Shown: one piece after another, positions 51,197 through 59,071 of the stretch | Numbering within the stretch: the stretch's first letter is position 1 | Layout: each line of letters begins with the position of its first letter | Source: Staphylococcus pseudintermedius | GTDB taxonomy: Bacteria; Bacillota; Bacilli; Staphylococcales; Staphylococcaceae | Direction of reading: 5' to 3' | Length of the DNA: 64,000 nucleotides | NCBI RefSeq assembly: GCF_001792775.2 | Contig: NZ_MLGE02000013.1 | Span: forward strand, 19,494-83,493 | Position numbers and translations under genes: made by a program | Notes under the pieces: model-generated | What the model was told of the DNA's origin: nothing | What the model saw: only the letters and a program-made list of their open reading frames with translations | The model's database searches: none

Positions 51197-52549
51197 ATGA
51201 AAGTATCAAAATTTGGAGGCAGTTCAGTCGCATCAGCTGAACAAATTAAAAAAGTTTTAAATATCGTAAACAGCGATTCTGAAAGACGTATTATTATCGT
51301 ATCCGCACCTGGTAAACGCTACAGTGATGATGTCAAGACAACCGATCTACTCATTAGGTTGTATGAAAAAGTGATTAACCAACTCGATTATACACATAAA
51401 AAACAAGAGATCCTTAATCGCTTCAAAGATATTATTGATGAATTACCATTAGAAACAGATATTCTCACTGAGATTGATCGTACACTCGAATCACACATTG
51501 CAACTTTAAAAGATACACCTGAACGCTTGCTCGATGCGTTAAAATCATCAGGTGAAAACTTTAATGCACAAATCATTGCTGCATACAATAACGAACAAGG
51601 GATCCCGACGATATACTTATCACCACAAGATGCGGGCATCATTGTAACGGATGATCCAGGCAACGCACAAATTTTAGAATCGAGTTACGATAAAATTAAA
51701 GAAATTAGAAATACAGACAAAAAAATTATTATTCCCGGCTTTTTTGGCTATTCAGAAACGGAGCATATCGTGACATTCCCGCGAGGTGGCTCTGATATTA
51801 CAGGTGCAATTGTCGCAAGGGGTGTTAAAGCGGATTTATATGAAAACTTTACGGATGTATCAGGTATTTTCCGCGCCAATCCATCAGTTATTAAACATCC
51901 TGAAGTCATTCACAAAATTACTTATCGCGAAATGCGTGAATTGTCTTACGCTGGCTTTGGCGTATTTCATGACGAGGCATTACAACCGCTATATCGCTAT
52001 CGTATCCCTGTCGTCATTAAAAATACGAATCGCCCAAGTGATAAAGGGACATATATTGTGCACGACCGTGAAATCAACCATGACAAAGTCGTGTCAGGTA
52101 TTAGTTGTGACAAAGGCTTTACAAGTATTAACATTAAAAAGTATTTGATGAATAGACAAGTCGGTTTTACAGTTAAAGTTTTGGAAATATTGGCAAAGTA
52201 TAACATTTCATTTGACCATATGCCATCTGGAATTGATAATATCAGTATTATTATGCGCTCGAATCAGCTTGCTGGCAAAGAACAAAAAGTTTTAGAGGAA
52301 ATTCGCCATTATTGTCAAATTGACGAATTGAATGTTGAACATGACTTAGCAATATTAATGATCGTCGGTGAAGGTATGAGTTCTACAGTCGGCACTGCCA
52401 ATAAAATTACCGACGCTTTAGCACAAGCCAATATTAACTTAAAAATGATGAACCAAGGTTCTTCCGAAATTTCGATGATGTTCGGGATTTCAACAAAAGA
52501 TGCTGAAGCAGCTGTAAAAGCGTGTTATGAACATTGTTACAAACGTTAA
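51197..52549 (+). CDS. lysC: Aspartate kinase
   Basis: First enzyme of the aspartate family (Lys, Thr, Met, Ile). 450 aa: MKVSKFGGSSVA at the start, FPRGGSDITGAIVA near residue 195, and two C-terminal ACT domains (about 300-450). ATG at 51197; a TTG at 51185 starts only one base after AAAGG. It faces hom, placing the shared early step opposite the threonine branch. The isozyme type is not certain; no lysine riboswitch was seen upstream, so end-product control is likely enzymatic or by CodY. Confidence 0.93.
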   Translation: MKVSKFGGSSVASAEQIKKVLNIVNSDSERRIIIVSAPGKRYSDDVKTTDLLIRLYEKVINQLDYTHKKQEILNRFKDIIDELPLETDILTEIDRTLESHIATLKDTPERLLDALKSSGENFNAQIIAAYNNEQGIPTIYLSPQDAGIIVTDDPGNAQILESSYDKIKEIRNTDKKIIIPGFFGYSETEHIVTFPRGGSDITGAIVARGVKADLYENFTDVSGIFRANPSVIKHPEVIHKITYREMRELSYAGFGVFHDEALQPLYRYRIPVVIKNTNRPSDKGTYIVHDREINHDKVVSGISCDKGFTSINIKKYLMNRQVGFTVKVLEILAKYNISFDHMPSGIDNISIIMRSNQLAGKEQKVLEEIRHYCQIDELNVEHDLAILMIVGEGMSSTVGTANKITDALAQANINLKMMNQGSSEISMMFGISTKDAEAAVKACYEHCYKR

Positions 52550-52551
52550 AA

Positions 52552-52606
52552 ATTAAAAGAGTACTTAGCGTAGAATGATTATCACATTCACGTTAAGTAC
52601 TTCTTT
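52552..52606. terminator. Bidirectional terminator, aspartokinase / 195-aa gene
   Basis: AGTACTTAGCGT pairs with ACGTTAAGTACT; A-rich and T-rich flanks on both sides. The hairpin overlaps the end of the convergent gene. Confidence 0.8.
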
Positions 52607-53180
52607 CTGAAATGACGCGTTTTAATAAATCTTCCCCGACTGCTATTTTCAATGTTACAAATTGAAAGTAACTCATTTTATCAATTAAATGACGATAAAA
52701 CGGTACTTTTTTATCATTAAAAGGTTCATGTAGTAAATACATGAGCACAATTTCAGGCTTAATATAGTCGACTTTCCATTTGAGCGAATGATAGTAAATA
52801 TACTTTTCAGGAATTCTGACATTATGATTGAGTCGAAATAGCCAATGCTCATTATCTACATCATAAATAATGATGTTCATTAACAAATCATTATGATCAT
52901 AAACTTCTAAAGAGGACATTTGATGGAGTTGCACATCATCATATGGCAGCTGCTCTCCCTTTTTATTTATCACTTTAATCGTAAAAGCCATTGGAATCAC
53001 ACGTAAAATTTTCAATAGCTCATTTCGCTTGACACAAATTTCAACTTTGTTATCAAAGTGAAGTTGATCCGTTAAAAATAAATGCGTTGCCATCTCACCA
53101 TGAAATTTAAACGCATGCGGCTCATTATCAATTAACGTATGTACTAAATATTCCATTCGTTCTCTTTTTGATGTATTCAT
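52593..53180 (-). CDS. Conserved hypothetical protein, 195 aa, CcpA-controlled promoter
   Basis: Not recognised with confidence. Soluble, His/Tyr/Lys-rich. The segment YIKPEIVLMYLLHEPFNDKKV vaguely recalls the second domain of MNT-type nucleotidyltransferases (PEI-x-L-x-Y...KD), but no G-S...D-x-D motif is visible, so I do not assign activity. GGGGGTGA precedes the ATG. A near-consensus promoter at 53221-53249 is followed at +1 by a strong cre site, so glucose should repress it. Confidence 0.75.
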   Translation of the reverse strand: MNTSKRERMEYLVHTLIDNEPHAFKFHGEMATHLFLTDQLHFDNKVEICVKRNELLKILRVIPMAFTIKVINKKGEQLPYDDVQLHQMSSLEVYDHNDLLMNIIIYDVDNEHWLFRLNHNVRIPEKYIYYHSLKWKVDYIKPEIVLMYLLHEPFNDKKVPFYRHLIDKMSYFQFVTLKIAVGEDLLKRVISERST

Positions 53181-53196
53181 GTTATTTCACCCCCTG

Positions 53197-53210
53197 GGAA
53201 AACGCTTACA
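53197..53210 (-). promoter_or_regulatory. cre site (CcpA) downstream of the promoter of the 195-aa gene
   Basis: The minus strand reads TGTAAGCGTTTTCC, matching TGWAANCGNTNWCA except the last base, located between the -10 hexamer and the ribosome site. Confidence 0.75.
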
Positions 53211-53220
53211 ATTGCATTTA

Positions 53221-53249
53221 ATTATACTAGATTAATTGTGTTTTATCAA
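53221..53249 (-). promoter_or_regulatory. Sigma-A promoter of the 195-aa gene
   Basis: TTGATA, 17-base spacer, TATAAT on the minus strand, about 40 bases before the ATG. Confidence 0.75.
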
Positions 53250-53694
53250 TGAATTAACAACATTTAACTCAAATGAATTCAACTTAAAATATAATACCAC
53301 TTCATTTTAATAAACACACTCATATATAATGATTAAAAAACCGAATTTGACAACATCTTTATTACCTAATATGACAAAAAGGTTTTTAGTTTCGACAAAT
53401 TTAATAACAAAAATCATTAATATTCACACTTTTGCGTTGAATTATATCTAATTTCATTGTAAGCTATTAAAAATATCACCCCTACATTCGAATTATAACT
53501 ATTTTACTTTAAAAATAATTGAATTTCTATTTAATAACAGTTAAAATTTTACATGTGTGGATGTGATATTTTATGCACTTTTAAATGCCATATGCTGTTT
53601 TTTTGAATTACTTTAAGAATATTCTTTTAAAAGTATAAATTTTTTAATATAATATAACTTAGGGTAATAGGAAAGTTGATAAAGGAGTGAAATT
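53250..53694. other. Very AT-rich leader/promoter region of the SarA-family gene
   Basis: About 450 bases, close to 80% A+T by eye, with no open frame of interest. A likely promoter for the downstream regulator is TTTTAA-N17-TATAAT near 53626-53654 (the -35 is poor). SarA-family proteins favour such AT-rich DNA, so autoregulation is plausible. Confidence 0.5.
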
Positions 53695-54057
53695 ATGAAC
53701 AACCATTTTGATATGGAGACAGAAGCTATCTTCTTTTACGAATCAAATAGAAAGAAAATTATCAGTGAACTTAAGAAACAACATGGCCTAAAACTGAATG
53801 ACATTTTGTTTTTATATCACCTTAAAACGACAAATAGTCGTCGTATTTCATTACACAAAGTCAAACAATCAATTGATTTTAGTTTAATGGAGATACATAA
53901 ATCGTTAACGGCCTTAACAGAAAAAAATATCATTGGTAAAGAACGTTCTACAGAAGATGAACGAAAAGTCTTCATTACAATTGATGATGCACAAGCAGAA
54001 AATATGCAACAACTACTTGATAACTTCAATCAAATTCAAAAAGACATTTTACAATAA
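53695..54057 (+). CDS. SarA-family winged-helix regulator
   Basis: 120-aa transcription regulator with one winged-helix domain. The wing segment KERSTEDERKVFITIDDAQ is nearly the same as the second domain of SarS, and KQSIDFSLMEIHKSLTAL is the recognition-helix region; this places it with single-domain SarS/SarT-type proteins and not with MgrA/Rot. AAAGGAGTGA before the ATG. Targets unknown; family members govern surface proteins, exoproteins and nuclease genes, so the nearby thermonucleases are possible targets (speculation). Confidence 0.85.
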   Translation: MNNHFDMETEAIFFYESNRKKIISELKKQHGLKLNDILFLYHLKTTNSRRISLHKVKQSIDFSLMEIHKSLTALTEKNIIGKERSTEDERKVFITIDDAQAENMQQLLDNFNQIQKDILQ

Positions 54058-54084
54058 TTGGCTAACCTTAAATTGGTAAACTCC

Positions 54085-54124
54085 AAATTACAGATATCAT
54101 TCCGGTGATATCTGTAATTTTATA
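54085..54124 (+). terminator. Terminator after the SarA-family gene
   Basis: AAATTACAGATATCA pairs perfectly with TGATATCTGTAATTT. Confidence 0.9.
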
Positions 54125-54485
54125 AGACAGGGTTTGAATTGGTATCCGTAGTATATCACGATATAACCACTGCAATTTTAACGCAATAATCACCTTGTAC
54201 TATTTAAACAAACGAATCAGTTGCGCCTGTAATTGAAAAGCTTGATTTCAGACTAACTCGAACCTCCACCTTAGACTAAGATGACACACCTTTAGCAATG
54301 ACTTTCCAATGGCTTGAGCCTCTTTGCATGTTCTACGCTACAACGAGCCCCCTATCAAAATGCACAAAATTAGACATTAATGAATAATTAACATATGATT
54401 AAGATTAACTATACCCTTTCATCTGTTGACCCCATATGCGATTAGCGTGATTCGCGTTTTAAACTCTAGGAAGGAGGATACATAG
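54125..54485. other. Gene-free stretch upstream of the NERD-like gene
   Basis: About 360 bases with ordinary, not AT-rich, composition and stop codons in all frames. It could be a decayed coding sequence; I recognise nothing specific. The last 60 bases must contain the NERD-like gene's promoter. Confidence 0.4.
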
Positions 54486-55355
54486 ATGTCATTGTTATTA
54501 TGGTTTTTAATTTGTGTACTTTTTATTTTAGTTTTATTAGCGCTCCTACGTCTAAAGTTTTATCAACATCAACTCGATGTAGAAGCTTATACAAAGATGC
54601 AACTACTCAATAAAATTTCCATCTTAAAACAGGAAAGATATCAATCTAAGGAGAAACGGGCGATTACAACGACGTATCATCTTAATTTGAGAAATACACG
54701 ACAACTGTTGAATCACTTGCTAGAAGATTTCAAAAGTGATGAAAAAATTAAGGATTTCCGCATTATTACAACAAGTCAAATTGCACCAAAAAATCCACTA
54801 TTTCCATTTATCTCAGAATTTGATTTTATTGTGATTACGAATGTCGGCATGATTTTAATGAACATCAAGTCATTGAAATCCAAAACATTTTATCATTTTG
54901 ATAGTCGCATACCTACAACAGATGAACAAGATTTGAATCGCATTGTCGGTCACTATATTGCACATCAATATCACAATCAATTTCAGTCTGACTTAAAAAC
55001 ATCGTACACGTTTAATGAAATTATTTCTGAAAACAAAATCACCTATGAATTTCATGAATATGATCCGTATCAAATTGCTGAAAGAGCAACACAAAACATC
55101 CAAGAAGCTGTTGAATCATTCGTACAAGTGCCTGTATCGACAATCGGTGTGATATATTGTGTTGACCAACGTGGCGAACGTATTGATGGTGACGCACAGC
55201 CATATAGCCGCATTTATACGAGTGAAAGTGAAACAGACATTCAATATGCGATTCAAGCGCTCATTGATACGTCTCATACACAACTCGAAAGTCATACAAT
55301 GCAACAATTAGTATCATCGTTCGAAAACCATCATGAATCGTCAAAACATCAATAA
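54486..55355 (+). CDS. Membrane-anchored NERD-like protein
   Basis: 289 aa. One N-terminal membrane helix (residues 3-24), then a charged helical segment, then SEFDFIVITNVGMILMNIKSLKSKTFYHF near residues 108-136, which has the NERD layout: acidic residue, hydrophobic strand, and a lysine where the restriction-like catalytic Lys sits. The rest (about 140-289) is not recognised. GAAGGAGGA before the ATG. NERD proteins are thought to act on DNA but most are untested, and key acids are not certain here. Confidence 0.65.
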   Translation: MSLLLWFLICVLFILVLLALLRLKFYQHQLDVEAYTKMQLLNKISILKQERYQSKEKRAITTTYHLNLRNTRQLLNHLLEDFKSDEKIKDFRIITTSQIAPKNPLFPFISEFDFIVITNVGMILMNIKSLKSKTFYHFDSRIPTTDEQDLNRIVGHYIAHQYHNQFQSDLKTSYTFNEIISENKITYEFHEYDPYQIAERATQNIQEAVESFVQVPVSTIGVIYCVDQRGERIDGDAQPYSRIYTSESETDIQYAIQALIDTSHTQLESHTMQQLVSSFENHHESSKHQ

Positions 55356-55367
55356 GGTTATTCATAA

Positions 55368-55414
55368 ATAAAAAGACACTTTGAGACTGTATATTAGCCT
55401 CAAAGTGTCTTTAA
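55368..55414. terminator. Bidirectional terminator, NERD-like gene / membrane nuclease gene
   Basis: AAAGACACTTTGAG pairs perfectly with CTCAAAGTGTCTTT. Confidence 0.9.
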
Positions 55415-55418
55415 TGTT

Positions 55419-55925
55419 TTAGCGTTCCCAAATGTTCAGCTGTTTCTTTTGTGCTTCCTTTTGGGCTTGTTCAATCAATATACGATATTTATCATTCGGT
55501 GGATAAAATTTGGCTCTAGCTAAACCTTCTTTTGCTAATTTTACATTAAACATTTCGTCTCCTAACCAAACATAAGCCAATGTACGTCCGTATTTATCTT
55601 TTGGTTCACGATCATATTCCAATCTAACACGTTGATTCGTTAAATGTTTCTTTGTAAAATTTGATGCAGCTTTTCCGTATGGTTGCACTGGCGTATTCGG
55701 TTTAACCGTTTCTGGTGTATCCACACCAATTAAGCGTACACGTTCATCTTGCCCATCTTTATCGATAATAATGGTATCTCCATCGATTACGCGTTTAACG
55801 AGATATGATTCGCCTCTCACATCCGTTGAAGACTTTTTAAAAGGGCCATCTCCATTGATATATTGAAAGATTAAAACGACAATGGCAATGACGAGGATTA
55901 AAACGCCTGTTGTAATTTTTTTCAT
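55419..55925 (-). CDS. Membrane-anchored thermonuclease (Nuc2 type)
   Basis: Staphylococcal nuclease family, 168 aa, with an uncleaved N-terminal helix (residues 5-23) that should tether it outside the membrane. Catalytic set visible: VDGDTI, RVRLIGVDTPE (Arg, Asp, Glu), and Arg in DKYGRTLAYVW. S. aureus has its second nuclease, Nuc2, near the aspartokinase gene as here. AAAGGAG before the ATG. Convergent with the NERD-like gene. Confidence 0.92.
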   Translation of the reverse strand: MKKITTGVLILVIAIVVLIFQYINGDGPFKKSSTDVRGESYLVKRVIDGDTIIIDKDGQDERVRLIGVDTPETVKPNTPVQPYGKAASNFTKKHLTNQRVRLEYDREPKDKYGRTLAYVWLGDEMFNVKLAKEGLARAKFYPPNDKYRILIEQAQKEAQKKQLNIWER

Positions 55926-56063
55926 AGCGACTCCTTTTTATGTATGATTAACACCATCATATCATATGTAATCCTAACTATAAGCGTCAATTTTACACAC
56001 ATATGACACTGTTCTTTTCAGTTAAAAATGTTATAATCAAAACGATTAGGAGTGAACCAAAAA

Positions 56064-56261
56064 ATGAAGACTTTTAGTGAAAATCGTCTGTCTCTAATCA
56101 TCGTGATTGTTGCAGTGATAATCGGTTATGCTTTGCAATATGTATTCAACTTACCTCTCATTGCAGGCGCATTTATCGGCGTATTACTCGGTGTTTTAGG
56201 TGGGTTCATTACGCAACTCATTAAATCCAAGAGAGAACGGCGTAATTCCAAAAACTCATAA
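56064..56261 (+). CDS. Small membrane protein, 65 aa
   Basis: Two closely spaced hydrophobic segments (about residues 11-27 and 31-52) with a basic tail (KSKRERRNSKNS). TAGGAGTGA precedes; the ATG at 56064 is better spaced than the GTG at 56052. Unknown function; divergent from the membrane nuclease, followed by a terminator. Confidence 0.7.
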   Translation: MKTFSENRLSLIIVIVAVIIGYALQYVFNLPLIAGAFIGVLLGVLGGFITQLIKSKRERRNSKNS

Positions 56262-56296
56262 TAATATCACGTGATAAGACTAACAACTGAGATTAA

Positions 56297-56336
56297 TAAA
56301 AAGGGGAGTCGCAAAAATAAGCAACTCCCCTTTTTA
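56297..56336. terminator. Terminator shared by the 65-aa gene and the micro-ORF pair
   Basis: AAAAAGGGGAGT pairs with ACTCCCCTTTTT; symmetric, so it serves both strands. Confidence 0.9.
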
Positions 56337-56376
56337 ATTCAAATCAATCATTTAACGAATCCTACTGCCCAGTGCA

Positions 56377-56472
56377 CTATTTCGTTAATATATACACCGC
56401 AAAAATTAATGCTGCCACTCCAATGCCATAGTTCAATACTGTTCTGAGACGTATTTTAGTAATTTCGTTCAT
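56377..56472 (-). CDS. Membrane micro-protein B, 31 aa
   Basis: MNEITKIRLRTVL followed by one hydrophobic segment and a short YILTK end: basic N-terminus, one helix. AAAGGGAG sits 8 bases before the ATG at 56472. It follows micro-protein A by 33 bases on the same strand. Size and layout recall type I toxin peptides and small regulatory membrane peptides, but no antisense RNA is visible. Unknown. Confidence 0.5.
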   Translation of the reverse strand: MNEITKIRLRTVLNYGIGVAALIFAVYILTK

Positions 56473-56505
56473 AATCATAGCTCCCTTTTATCATTTACTG
56501 ACGTC

Positions 56506-56646
56506 TTACTTATTTTTCTTTCGTGAATATGCGACCAATGAAATAATAATACTCCAAAAAACAAGGCCTTTAATACATTCTTTGATTGACGTTTTTTTAA
56601 TGTCTATTTTCACATTCAATGGTCCTTTTTTACATTCAAAAACCAT
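56506..56646 (-). CDS. Membrane micro-protein A, 46 aa
   Basis: MVFECKKGPLNVKIDIKKTS..., with a basic amphipathic N-terminal part, one hydrophobic segment (LVFWSIIISLVAY) and a basic tail SRKKNK. GGGAGGTG lies 4 bases before the ATG. It forms an apparent two-gene unit with micro-protein B ahead of the terminator at 56297. Two cysteines (residues 5 and 24). No family recognised. Confidence 0.5.
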   Translation of the reverse strand: MVFECKKGPLNVKIDIKKTSIKECIKGLVFWSIIISLVAYSRKKNK

Positions 56647-56919
56647 ACTACACCTCCCATAAATTGACGGTTAAATATAATATAGCACCTCTAAATTTAA
56701 AACTCTATTCAAATTTCATTGAATATCTTATTGTGTATAGATACCTCCTACCTTGTATACAAAATATTTTTTTATTACAAATTTTTGTCATTTTAAAAAA
56801 TAGGCTTGATATAAACTGCATACATAATTTATACTTATCATATTAAATTGGGGATTTATTAATTAAGATTTAGTGGGTTTTAGCGGAATAAAATGGACAT
56901 TTTAAGGAGGCTAAAATGC

Positions 56920-57561
56920 ATGAATAGAGAAACAAAGTGGTATCAAAATTGGAAGAGTGGTCTCACACTTTTATTTGTTTTAACGGTTGTTGCGTTTGCG
57001 GCGACATGTTTCACGAACCTAGAAAACGCTCTAGCAGCTACGGGAAAATCTACCGTCACATCATCTAAAGCAGCACAACCAGGTACAACACAAAAATTTC
57101 CTGTAGAACTTGTCAAAGCTGTCGACGGTGACACAGCAAAATTAAAATACCAAGGAAAGACTGAAACATTTCGCTTTTTATTAATTGATACACCGGAAAC
57201 TAAACATCCACGTCTCGGCAAGCAACCATTTGGTCAAGAAGCTTCAGACAGAACGGCAAAACTACTTAAAAATGCAAACAAAATAGAGGTAGAATTTGAT
57301 GTAGGTCGAAAACAAGACAAATATCACCGTTATTTAGCTTATATTTATGTTGATGGTAAAATGGTCAACAACATTTTAGTGAAGGAAGGCCTTGCTAAAG
57401 TAGACTATGTTTACCCACCGAATACGAGATATTTAAGTCAATTAGAGAAATCACAGAAAGCAGCAAAAAAAGCAAAATTAGGTATATGGAGCTTGAATTC
57501 TGCATTTGAAGATGAAATCAGCGAAAATGACACAGCAAATATTGGAAGTCTGGCGTCATAA
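56920..57561 (+). CDS. nuc: Secreted thermonuclease
   Basis: Extracellular staphylococcal nuclease, 213 aa. Signal peptide with hydrophobic core [13 protein letters not shown] and a likely cleavage after ENALA (about residue 41), then the SNase fold: [20 protein letters not shown] (Arg, Asp, Glu of the active site) and the catalytic Arg in [11 protein letters not shown]. The start at 56920 has TAAGGAGG upstream. C-terminal 20 residues ([13 protein letters not shown]) are an acidic extension beyond the usual end. Such nucleases degrade DNA in biofilms and neutrophil traps. Confidence 0.94.
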   Translation: MNRETKWYQNWKSGLTLLFVLTVVAFAATCFTNLENALAATGKSTVTSSKAAQPGTTQKFPVELVKAVDGDTAKLKYQGKTETFRFLLIDTPETKHPRLGKQPFGQEASDRTAKLLKNANKIEVEFDVGRKQDKYHRYLAYIYVDGKMVNNILVKEGLAKVDYVYPPNTRYLSQLEKSQKAAKKAKLGIWSLNSAFEDEISENDTANIGSLAS

Positions 57562-57655
57562 GTAGTAACAGAAAAAAATAACAGAAGCAGTACGATATGA
57601 CATTAAGATTTTCCAATAGGTGTATTCATTTATCATATTACATCTATTAATCACC

Positions 57656-57750
57656 TTGACTGTCATAAAAATCAACTTGTATATAATGTGAATTCGTTTT
57701 TCATAAGGGTGATGAGGTTGGAACATCAATTTGTTCCAGCCTGTTTTTCA
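57656..57750 (+). ncRNA. Candidate short RNA: promoter followed by terminator
   Basis: TTGACT at 57656 with TATATA (18-base spacing) or TATAAT (20-base) near 57680-57687, then about 25 bases and a strong terminator: GGTTGGAACA pairs with TTGTTCCAGCC followed by TTTTT. No gene lies between. A transcript of about 55-60 nt is predicted, or this may simply be the nuc terminator. Confidence 0.35.
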
Positions 57751-57852
57751 CTCATAGCCAATTCTTTAACGTCAATGCCCTCTGTTTCCTTCCCTCCCAT
57801 TTTCCATTATTCTCCATACTATCACGACCTAACATTGTATGAATCAAATGTT

Positions 57853-58593
57853 CTAAAAATGACAATCCGCTTCCATCATTGATATGAGCTTTTCCAATAA
57901 TTGTTCAATCTCACCAGTAAAAATTTGAATTTGGTGATTATCTAAATGTCGATCTTCAGTTTGTGAGGGATTGAACCAAATCACAGACATGCCTACATTT
58001 ATGCTACCTTTAACATCATTAGTCCATGAATCCCCTACCATTAATGTTTCTTCAGGGCGAATATTCAACTCATCAGTCACCTTTAAAAACGCTTGTGCAT
58101 CCGGTTTTTCAACACCCATTACTTCAGAGATAAAAATATTGTCATTAAAAATCGTATTCAGCTGCAAGTTTTCAATCTTTGTCCTTTGTTCAGTTAATTT
58201 TCCATTCGTTAAAATCGCAATTTCAACATGTGCCTTTAAATCGTTCAACAGCGCATTCATTTTTTCATTCACCGTTATTTTAGACAATAATAAACTTAAA
58301 AATCGCTCAAAATACGCTTGTGCCTCTTCATACGTCACGTCGATTTCATAACGCTTTAATGTTTCAATTAATCGCAGTTGCCTTAATTCGTCTAAACTGA
58401 TCAGCCCAGAATCATGTTGCTTCCAAAAATGTTGATCATATTTTTGATAAAGTGGAAGAAATTCATCATAATCCATGCCTTTAAACTGTTCATATGATTC
58501 AAAAGTTGCTTTATTTGCCTCTTGCCATAATGCATCAAACGCATATAACGTATTATCTAAATCAAAAATAATGAGCTTAGGTTGTGTGAACAT
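57853..58593 (-). CDS. HAD-superfamily hydrolase (YjjG-like)
   Basis: 246 aa. HAD motif I FDLDNTL, motif II ILTNGKL, motif III Lys in EKPDAQAF, motif IV VGDSWTNDV; helical cap of C1 type. Closest in layout to YjjG-like nucleotidases that clear modified pyrimidine nucleotides. The start is ATG at 58593 behind GAGGAG; the open frame extends 22 codons upstream without support. Follows the 80-aa gene by about 80 bases. Confidence 0.85.
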   Translation of the reverse strand: MFTQPKLIIFDLDNTLYAFDALWQEANKATFESYEQFKGMDYDEFLPLYQKYDQHFWKQHDSGLISLDELRQLRLIETLKRYEIDVTYEEAQAYFERFLSLLLSKITVNEKMNALLNDLKAHVEIAILTNGKLTEQRTKIENLQLNTIFNDNIFISEVMGVEKPDAQAFLKVTDELNIRPEETLMVGDSWTNDVKGSINVGMSVIWFNPSQTEDRHLDNHQIQIFTGEIEQLLEKLISMMEADCHF

Positions 58594-58671
58594 GGTTCTA
58601 CTCCTCGATTTTTTCGTATTTGATAGTTCATGATAGACATAAAATTCAGAAAATAGCAAATAGTACTTTTC

Positions 58672-58914
58672 TTAATACCATGCAACAACTTCTGATTCAG
58701 GAAAGTGATTTTCTTTAATATGTTCTCTCACTCTTGTAAGTGCATGCTCAAGGTACCATATATTTTCATCTGGATCTGCTTTTTTCGCTTTAAAACATTT
58801 TAAGTCAGAAAGTCGGACTGTGATATGTCCTGGCGCTGCTTCAAAACGATTTTCTGGATAAAAATGATAGGTGACACTGTCCTCACTTTTACTGATGAAT
58901 ATTAATGTTAACAA
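58672..58914 (-). CDS. Hypothetical protein, 80 aa
   Basis: Small acidic soluble protein (DENIWYLEHALTRVREHIKENHFPE) with a beta-rich first half; no family recognised. A TTG start at 58914 with GAGAGTGA 5 bases before it is the likely start, as no ATG exists near. Probably transcribed with the HAD gene. Confidence 0.65.
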   Translation of the reverse strand: MLTLIFISKSEDSVTYHFYPENRFEAAPGHITVRLSDLKCFKAKKADPDENIWYLEHALTRVREHIKENHFPESEVVAWY

Positions 58915-59021
58915 TCAAATCACTCTCTTTCACCATTTCCTACTGTGCATCCACACCGAATTTGAATAGTTCAAAATATAATGTGATTATATCTCAATTT
59001 TAGTATAAACACACTTTCCTT

Positions 59022-59055
59022 CAAAAAAACGAGTCAGAATAACTCCAACTCGTTG
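59022..59055 (-). terminator. Terminator after the MFS transporter gene
   Basis: On the minus strand AACGAGT pairs with ACTCGTT, followed by seven T. Confidence 0.85.
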
Positions 59056-59071
59056 TGTAATATAATTTCTC

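Noticed and set aside
54125..54485. Possible transposon remnant before the NERD-like gene
   Set aside because: Composition differs a little from the neighbouring AT-rich DNA, but no frame, terminal repeat or recognisable motif supports it.
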